Assembly (NCBI RefSeq): GCF_907164955.1
Contig: NZ_OU015521.1
Location: 682,001 to 746,000, forward strand
From: Coxiella endosymbiont of Dermacentor marginatus
GTDB lineage: Bacteria; Pseudomonadota; Gammaproteobacteria; Coxiellales; Coxiellaceae
Reading direction: 5' to 3'
DNA: 64,000 bases
A program made the translations under genes and the position numbers. Positions 58,278 to 64,000 of this stretch are shown here, piece after piece (positions within the stretch are counted from its first letter, which is position 1; each line of letters begins with the position of its first letter). Under the pieces are notes generated by a model. That model ran no database searches. It had not been told where the DNA came from and worked only from the letters and a program-made list of their open reading frames with translations.

Positions 58278-59225
58278 TATGATAAAATTTAATATGACAA
58301 GATTTAAAAAGAAGAGAAAGGATAATAGCAGTGTGATGAATTGGAATATGTTAATAATGAAACGTCTAAAGCGCTTTACTACATATAACAGACTGATTTA
58401 CGATAGAATAAATGAGATCTAGTAAACAAAGATTTTAAAGCAGGCCTTATATTCTATACTGTTAAAAGTTCTTTATAACTTCATGAATGCTTGATATCAT
58501 CCGGACATTTTTTTTAATTCCTAACCGGGTTGAAAATTTTTTCTTGAAGGGTTGCATGCTCTTAAATTCCTGATTTATAGTAGGATGGAGTACTTTGAAT
58601 TTTTTCTACATTAAAAATCTGTCTAGATAAACAATTAGTATTCTTTTCGAAAAAATAATTTTGAGAATAGACTATCATTCCTACTCATTTGAGATACGTT
58701 CCTACAGCCTATCCTTTAATATCCTTATAATGACTATAACAAAGGTAAGAAAAGAAATATTGCACAATTCTTTGTTTAATCGTCTTCATTGAAAATTTAT
58801 TGAAAATCAGGAAATTTATCGCAAAAAAGCTCGGAAAAATATTTACGCCTTAGTTTTCTATTTGTTTATTTCATCGTTTATATAAATTCCATGGGTTTAC
58901 ATCATTATTTTTATTTTTCATAATCTTTAGTCTTGAAATTAATAAATTTTTTTGTTGATATGCTTTTTTCTAAAATAGCAAATGTGTTTTTCTATTGAGC
59001 AAAATAGATTGCAGCACGTTTAACCCGGAAGAACTAGGAGAGCGCCCACGATTAATACATCAAATGTCATTGATTCTCATTATGAATTTCCTTTTTTAGA
59101 GTAAAAAGTGTGAGAATGTATAGGATTAAAAAAATAGTGTACTATCCCGCACTATTATTTTTGATATGAATCTGGATTATATTCTAAGGTTTAGCTATGA
59201 TTTTTTAAATAAAATGAGGATTATA
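58278..59225. other. 950-bp decayed region upstream of the dienelactone hydrolase-like gene
   Basis: Stop-riddled, very AT-rich, no remnant recognised. It should hold the promoter of the gene at 59229. Confidence 0.55.
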
Positions 59226-59228
59226 ATG

Positions 59229-59948
59229 ATGCATACTCAGACGATTGATTATCGGGATGGTGACACTGTATTCCAAGCTTATTTAGCTTATGCACACGAA
59301 AATTCAGAAAAGCAAAAACGGCCTTTGGTTCTTATTGCTCATGCATGGCGTGGCCGAGATGATTTTGTTGAAGAAAAAGCACGTCATTTAGCTAAAATAG
59401 GATATGTTGGATTTGCAATGGATGTTTATGGTAAAGGGGTATTAGGTGATGAGCCAGAAACTAACCGAAGATTGATGCAACCTCTTATGGAAGATCGTAA
59501 GATGTTACTTCGACGACTGACAAAAGGATTAAAGACGGCTAAGCAAGTAAAAGTTGTCGATAGAACTAAAATTGCTGCCATGGGATATTGTTTTGGAGGA
59601 CTTTGCGTGCTTGATTTAGCAAGAAGTGGTGCTAGTTTGAAAGGGGTTGTGAGTTTTCATGGATTATTACAAGCACCAAAAGAGATTTTGACAAAAAACA
59701 TAAAATCGAAAATTTTAGTTTTGCATGGTCATGAAGATCCTATGGTTCCTCCAAACATTGTACTTGAATTCGAAAAAGAAATGACAGATGCAAAAGTGGA
59801 TTGGCAATTGCATATTTTTGGAAGAACTATGCATGCTTTTACTAATCCAGAGGCTAATGATTTTAATATGGGTACCATTTACAATCCACAAGCGGAAAAG
59901 CGTTCTTGGTTTGAAGCGACTCAATTTTTTAAGGAGATTTTTAAATGA
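59229..59948 (+). CDS. Dienelactone hydrolase family protein
   Basis: Alpha/beta hydrolase of the dienelactone hydrolase family, about 240 residues. The catalytic triad is visible: nucleophile cysteine in GYCFGG (typical of this family in place of serine), aspartate in LHGHEDPMVPP and histidine in MHAFTNPEA. The N-terminal part reads RPLVLIAHAWRGRDDFVEEKARHLAKIGY. The frame extends back to ATG 59166, but GAGG at 59216-59219 favours ATG 59226 or 59229. The natural substrate is unknown. It stands alone among decayed DNA, so its retention suggests selection. Confidence 0.9.
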   Translation: MHTQTIDYRDGDTVFQAYLAYAHENSEKQKRPLVLIAHAWRGRDDFVEEKARHLAKIGYVGFAMDVYGKGVLGDEPETNRRLMQPLMEDRKMLLRRLTKGLKTAKQVKVVDRTKIAAMGYCFGGLCVLDLARSGASLKGVVSFHGLLQAPKEILTKNIKSKILVLHGHEDPMVPPNIVLEFEKEMTDAKVDWQLHIFGRTMHAFTNPEANDFNMGTIYNPQAEKRSWFEATQFFKEIFK

Positions 59949-60055
59949 GAGGTTTTGGTTTTCATAGTTAAATAAGTTATCATATCAACAGTAAAAATCC
60001 AGGCAAAGGATAGATAACAACTTGAGAATTAAAAATTTTTGAGAAAAAATGGTAG

Positions 60056-60253
60056 CGAAACTTATTTGATGAAATTACCGTAGGAAGAGAAGCTATTCGC
60101 TTATCAAAGATAATAGATTAATTAGTTCGAGAAATGATGACGATTTCTACTGAAACTCGGTGGGATATTATAAAAATACAAACTTGCGATTGGGGGGTAT
60201 CGATAGCTTATTTTAAAAATAACCATAGGGACCCCCTTCGATTTATGTTTTAA
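60056..60253 (+). pseudogene. Unidentified gene remnant, 65 codons with one internal stop
   Basis: The frame RNLFDEITVGREAIRLSKII, D-stop-LVREMM, then ISTETRWDIIKIQTCDWGVS and NNHRDPLRFMF has only one TAA in 65 codons and protein-like composition, unlike its AT-rich surroundings. I do not recognise the family. A TAG sits immediately upstream. Confidence 0.35.
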
Positions 60254-60599
60254 AACTCCTCAATAATGACACTATCTAAAATAATCTTATGAAAACAAAA
60301 GCAAACTTCAAAGACTTTAATTCTAGAAAGCACACCGTGAACTGCTTTCTTATTTTTATCTTATGATTTTAAGAATCTTAAAGGTTAGACACCCTCTGGA
60401 AAAAATTTCGGAATTATTTAGAACAAATAATATTAATGCATTACTAAATTTTTCTAGAAATAATAATACTAAATTACTTATTAATCTTAAATGAGTTTTA
60501 GTTGTTTTCCTGATAAAATTCCCAGGAAAAATATTTTGCTTTGATTAATAAGGAGTTGAATATTTCTTAATTTATTGATTCATAGTGATCTTAAATAGA

Positions 60600-60616
60600 A
60601 AGCCCTATAAGGGCTT
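60600..60616. terminator. Small terminator-like hairpin
   Basis: AAGCCC-TATAA-GGGCTT with A-rich sequence before and TATTT after, the form of a small bidirectional terminator. It lies between the two unidentified remnants at 60056-60253 and 60735-60986, which face each other. Confidence 0.45.
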
Positions 60617-60734
60617 ATTTGGAAACGAAATTTCTACTATCCTAATTTAAGGATACTATTCACTCATTTATTAAGCTTAAAGCGTTTTGATCTATAAATT
60701 AAATAAAAATCAGCATTGATTGAGAAAATTGAAT

Positions 60735-60986
60735 TTATGGAAAAATAGTTTCCTTATTTTTATTAGCTAAGACATCACATAAAAGATCAATTCGAGTTAT
60801 AGCTTTAGTATAGATTGTAATTTCCGGAGGACGTAGATCAAAAAATAGGGAAGATTTTGAACAGTTATTAAAAATTGCCGATTAATTGGGATCTATAGAA
60901 GAATCTTCTTGAGCTACGATTAATACTAGCTTTTCATCTAATGATTTTAATTGTTTAAACAAGGGCAACTTATGGCTCAAAGCTTT
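60735..60986 (-). pseudogene. Unidentified gene remnant, 83 codons with one internal stop
   Basis: The minus-strand frame KALSHKLPLFKQLKSLDEKL, VLIVAQEDSSIDPN-stop-SAIFNN, SLFFDLRPPEITIYTKAI, TRIDLLCDVLANKN ends in TAA and has one in-frame TAA in 83 codons. The composition is clearly protein-like. It looks like the C-terminal part of a recently lost gene, but I cannot name the family. Confidence 0.4.
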
Positions 60987-61508
60987 ATTTCACTTTAATA
61001 TGGATGTCTCTGGAGCCATATAGCATTTTAACAGGCACGAGCAACAGAAAAATTTCGTGGTAATTAATTGAGTCATTCTACGGTAAAACAGTGCTTTCTG
61101 AAATTGTTTATTAAACTGTTAACCTCTTTATAAATAAAGAGAAATGACTGTTGCAGTGAAAGACTAAAATCAAGAAAGTATCCTTTTATAAAAAAAATGT
61201 TATTTAATTTAGTGCCTAATTCTAAACAAGCAAAAGTATTGATAAAATTAAACTGTATCACCGTATATATGAAACGGTCACTTCCAAATAAATGGAATGC
61301 TGATTTTGTCATCTATAAGAACAAGTGGTGTTATGATAATTTAGATGCAATTACTCATTGTTTGGAAATCTAAACTAAAGGAGAAGGTTATTTTTTCAGT
61401 GGGATAAGGAGAATAGATTGTTAGCTGCCAATTACATTACTAAAATACTAAGCAATGTTTTGCTATCGTATACTCTTCTCCCCCCCCTATCTCCTCCAGA
61501 TTTTTAAA
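60987..61508. other. About 520 bp without an accepted gene
   Basis: A plus-strand frame of about 60 codons (about 61180-61371, with VYMKRSLPNKWNADFVIYKN) could be another remnant, and the opposite strand is also partly open there. Neither is identified. A run of nine C lies near 61481. Confidence 0.4.
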
Positions 61509-61751
61509 TTAAAAATTATTACCGTATTCAATAGTCCGACCTGATGAAAGTGGTTTCTTTTGCTTTTGTCGCTTCTGTTGTACTACTTTTAGTTGAATAA
61601 AGGCAATGATAAAAAGTATTAGGCTAATAACAGTGCCAATGATTAAAAGATACGAAAAAAGAAAGATCCCTATAATAAATAGAATGACAAAAAAAATCAT
61701 GCTTATAACAGGCATGACGTCTCTCCACAATTGTCGTAGAACGTTCAGCAT
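61509..61751 (-). CDS. Small two-helix membrane protein, hypothetical
   Basis: An 80-residue protein with two hydrophobic helices (about 11-30 and 33-54), then a basic segment (QQKRQKQKK) and a short tail ending GRTIEYGNNF. Many small gammaproteobacterial inner-membrane proteins share this plan and end in a GRxIEG(E)-like motif; the function is unknown. The frame runs back to 61853, but AAGGTGG 6 bases before ATG 61751 sets the likely start (61757 is also possible). It is isolated in decayed DNA. Confidence 0.6.
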   Translation of the reverse strand: MLNVLRQLWRDVMPVISMIFFVILFIIGIFLFSYLLIIGTVISLILFIIAFIQLKVVQQKRQKQKKPLSSGRTIEYGNNF

Positions 61752-62901
61752 TTTCATCCACCTTGTTCTCTTAGATATATTACAGGCATGCATAGAATGT
61801 TTGGTAGCGCGATCAGAATTAAAGAATTTAGTAGAAAGGCTACATTGGTACAATCAGAGCACATCATAACATCGTTCTTGATGGATTTTAATACTCATTT
61901 AGATCTGGACAGGTATAAGGAAAGAATTCAAAAGAGTAAAGAGGAGAACTTATTTAAATGGTCTTTTTATTCTATTGATCATTAACAAGATAATGAGTGA
62001 TATCTACCTATATTCGTTTATGTAATCAATCACTATATGCTTGCTGAATTTACACTTTATAAATGCTCTTGAGGCTATTATGCTTTTACCTATTCAGTTA
62101 TGGGGAGAAGAATCAGATTCATGTTAGATGATGTTGATGGGCCACACAAATGTTCAGTTTAAGATTTGAGATCAATTTGAGATATGTATAGTGCACCGGC
62201 GTGGTAAGTGTGGTAGTCACTTAATCTGCTTTAATTATTTATCTTTTTCAAGAATGGATATTTTTTATGATTAGGTTACTATGGCCGCTTATGTTTCGAG
62301 TTTAATTGGCAGTGTTTAAGTGACTCTCGATAATAATATAACTAAAGTTTGTCTTGTATTCCTGATCGTCCTTATTCTTTAATATTTTAATATAAAGAAT
62401 AAATTCCAAATTGATCTTAGTATGACTGCGTAGTTAGCTATGGCTCGCTAGGGGTGATTCATCAATTAATCTTTGTTACCCTCTTTTTAAGACTATAAAA
62501 CCCATCTGGTCTTATGCGTTATTAGTCCTTTCCTTAATGAAGAGTGAAATCTTTATTGAGAGAAATTAGAAGCTTTAGTTTGAAAATAACAGATTACTGA
62601 AATACCTCCAAGCACGGGCACGAATAGAAAAGATCCTGCTAAGTATCACTCACATTTATCAAGCTTATATAGCCTTTTAAAAGCGACTACTTCAAAAAAG
62701 GCTATATAAGCAATTGATGATTACCTTTACTCGATCGAGATCCAATTACTCCACCTTTTTCTATGATAGGTATTTCTAAACAATCGTAGGATGAAGGAAA
62801 TCTTAAAGAAATTATCTAGATAAATTTAAAATAACTCCTAACTTCTTGGATTTATTGAGACCGCATGATAAGGTGAACCATTAAAGTTTAAAAGTGTGAG
62901 G
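61752..62901. other. 1.1-kb decayed region with a perfect inverted repeat
   Basis: No gene accepted. A plus-strand open frame at 61788-61985 is the antisense continuation of the neighbouring gene's upstream region and looks accidental. lepA, the usual neighbour of lepB, is not recognisable here. A 16-bp inverted repeat lies at 62663-62711. Confidence 0.55.
62663..62711. repeat. Perfect inverted repeat, 16-bp arms, 17-base loop
   Basis: GCTTATATAGCCTTTT (62663-62678) and AAAAGGCTATATAAGC (62696-62711). It is not next to a gene end. On the plus strand no T-run follows the stem. Confidence 0.8.
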
Positions 62902-63324
62902 ATGGCATTGGATTCAGATGTTACAAAGCGCACTGTTGTTGCTACTACAATTGCTTTAGTTTTAGTGATTGCTGTTTATTTATCGGTTCCGCCACTTAAG
63001 CTTGCCCCTCAGGGCATTTTTTTACCAATCACTGCTACACCTGTTTTTCACAAACCCTTGGATCAGGTAAATTTTTATAATCTAGTTACAGTTCCGCACA
63101 CATATAAACAGTTAGGTTATATTAATGTTGAGTATTCTTCGAAAGAAACTAGTTTAGAAGGAGAGACGCGAATTCAGGGATATATAAAACAGATGGCGTT
63201 ACAAGAAATGGCTAACGGAGTTGTTGTGATTCTGTTTGGTCATACTATTCCCGGGGCTGTAAAAGGAGGATTATCTTCCTATATTTTTCGTGGTATTGCT
63301 ATTTATAGCATCTTTAACATTTAA
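62902..63324 (+). CDS. Hypothetical membrane-anchored protein upstream of lepB
   Basis: A 140-residue protein with an N-terminal transmembrane helix (about 12-30, VVATTIALVLVIAVYLSV) and a periplasmic domain of about 100 residues with LGYINVEYSSKE, MALQEMANGVVVILFGHTIP and FRGIAIYSI. I do not recognise a named family. GTG 62896 and ATG 62902 are both in frame and neither has a good ribosome site. It lies 14 bases before lepB on the same strand, so it probably belongs to the lepB operon and acts in the envelope. Confidence 0.65.
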   Translation: MALDSDVTKRTVVATTIALVLVIAVYLSVPPLKLAPQGIFLPITATPVFHKPLDQVNFYNLVTVPHTYKQLGYINVEYSSKETSLEGETRIQGYIKQMALQEMANGVVVILFGHTIPGAVKGGLSSYIFRGIAIYSIFNI

Positions 63325-63338
63325 GAGAATTTAACTAA

Positions 63339-64000
63339 ATGATTCTTGATTTTCTTAATATTTTGTCCTTATTAGCCATTTTTACCGGAGTAATTTACTT
63401 AGTTGATATTATCTGGTGTCGTATAAAAAAAATAACCATGCAAAAAAATAGCGAATATCCAATGATCATCGGTTATGCACGTTCTCTTTTCCCTATTCTA
63501 TTAACTGTATTGATTGTTCGCTCATTATTATTTCAATCCTACCTGGTTCCAACCGGATCTTTAGAACCAACAATTATGCCAGGGGACTTCATTTTAGTTA
63601 ACCAATATGATTATGGATTGTATTTACCATTATGGAATAAGAAATTTGTTAATATTGGTAAGCCTCAGAGAGGACAAATCGCTTTAATTCGTTGGCCGGT
63701 TAATCCGGCTGTCATCTTTGTCAAACGTGTTATTGGACTTCCTGGAGATCGTATTAGTTATCAAAATAAAGTTCTTTATATTAACGACAAAAAAGTTCCT
63801 CAGACTTTTATCAAAGATACATTAGAAGTTGGTGAAAATGATAAAACTTGGAAAGCAAAAGAATATCGGGAAAACTTGGATGGAATTAAGTATTCAGTTC
63901 TACATCGTGCAGACTGTTCTACTCAAAATTTTAAAGATCTTATAGTACCTAAAAGTAGGTATTTTATGATGGGTGACAATCGAGATGACAGTGATGACAG
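63339..64000 (+). CDS. lepB: Signal peptidase I, 5' part (runs off the window)
   Basis: Removes signal peptides from exported proteins at the outer face of the inner membrane. 220 codons are present before the window ends. Two N-terminal helices (about 5-25 and 47-68) are followed by the catalytic serine in YLVPTGSLEPTIMPGDF and the general-base lysine in VKRVIGLPGDRI; the last motif, MMGDNRDDSDD, is just entering. The residue after the serine is Leu where E. coli has Met (PSGSM). The middle part holds a longer insertion, as in gammaproteobacterial LepB. It fits functionally with the YajC-SecDF export genes at 47379-50536. Confidence 0.95.
   Translation, partial: MILDFLNILSLLAIFTGVIYLVDIIWCRIKKITMQKNSEYPMIIGYARSLFPILLTVLIVRSLLFQSYLVPTGSLEPTIMPGDFILVNQYDYGLYLPLWNKKFVNIGKPQRGQIALIRWPVNPAVIFVKRVIGLPGDRISYQNKVLYINDKKVPQTFIKDTLEVGENDKTWKAKEYRENLDGIKYSVLHRADCSTQNFKDLIVPKSRYFMMGDNRDDSDD

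Noticed and set aside
61073-61312. Minus-strand 79-codon frame
   Set aside because: Phenylalanine/isoleucine-rich AT-driven composition. The plus strand of the same stretch is equally open; neither is recognisable.
61475-61500. Run of nine C near 61481 as a possible phase-variation tract
   Set aside because: It lies outside any accepted gene, after the stop of the minus-strand small protein, so there is no frame for it to switch.
61788-61985. Plus-strand 65-codon frame overlapping the upstream part of the small membrane protein gene
   Set aside because: Antisense to the non-coding 5' extension, no ribosome site, low-complexity composition.
1-64000. CRISPR arrays, insertion sequences, prophage or plasmid genes
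   Set aside because: No regularly spaced direct repeats, transposase, integrase or phage structural motifs were seen on either strand. The repeats found are isolated hairpins and two short tandem duplications.

Overview
This AT-rich window (about one third G+C by eye) reads as a chromosome segment of a Coxiella-like bacterium in the middle of genome reduction, most likely a tick-type Coxiella endosymbiont. The protein sequences are gammaproteobacterial. From memory, the gene order (pnp-comEC-msbA-lpxK; rpsF-rpsR-DUF2232-rplI-dnaB-alr; truA-accD-folC-dedD-cvpA-purF; pncC-recA-recX-alaS-lysC-csrA-tRNA-Ser; cyoABCD; yajC-secD-secF; suhB/trmJ; iscS) follows Coxiella burnetii blocks. Intact housekeeping genes alternate with 0.4-2.7 kb of stop-riddled DNA. 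By my rough estimate about 30 percent of the window is non-coding, and several of these gaps still hold readable remnants of the gene expected there. I saw no transposase, integrase, prophage gene or CRISPR array.

Layout. 1-8342: 3' part of pnp, a decayed comEC, the lipid A pair msbA-lpxK, then convergent nadE and a Mth938-like gene. 8343-13770: ribosomal/replication operon rpsF-rpsR-DUF2232-rplI-dnaB-alr-sdhE, with a good promoter and a possible S6:S18 autoregulatory leader. 14653-21181: aroC, asd, typA and coaBC, separated by decayed DNA. 21993-27725: truA-accD-folC-(dedD remnant)-(frameshifted cvpA)-purF. 28310-31198: rpmE and bolA on the minus strand, then a graveyard with yciO-like and scpB remnants and a perfect 50-bp palindrome. 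31199-37810: pncC-recA-(recX remnant)-alaS-lysC-csrA-tRNA-Ser. 39435-45447: cyoABCD without cyoE, two near-identical tRNA-Arg genes, an RRM protein and hsp20 with a sigma-32-type promoter. 46158-50536: mnmA divergent from yajC-secD-secF. 51970-57188: suhB, trmJ remnant, an OPT transporter, iscS and an IscU-like protein without cluster ligands. 57189-64000: decayed cbpA (DnaJ-like), a dienelactone hydrolase-like gene, unidentified remnants, two small membrane proteins and the 5' part of lepB.

Retained functions are translation (S6, S18, L9, L31, AlaRS, TypA, TruA, MnmA, tRNAs), replication and recombination (DnaB, RecA), cofactors (NAD, CoA, folate), lipid A and fatty acid synthesis, Sec export, and a bo3 quinol oxidase. 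Cofactor provision fits a nutritional symbiont. Accessory DNA uptake (comEC), recX, scpB, trmJ and cbpA have decayed. Some complete reading frames also carry changes at key residues: AroC GESHG to GESYG, MsbA LSGGQ to LSVGQ, and an IscU-like protein lacking all three ligand cysteines. These may mark genes that are starting to fail or have changed role.
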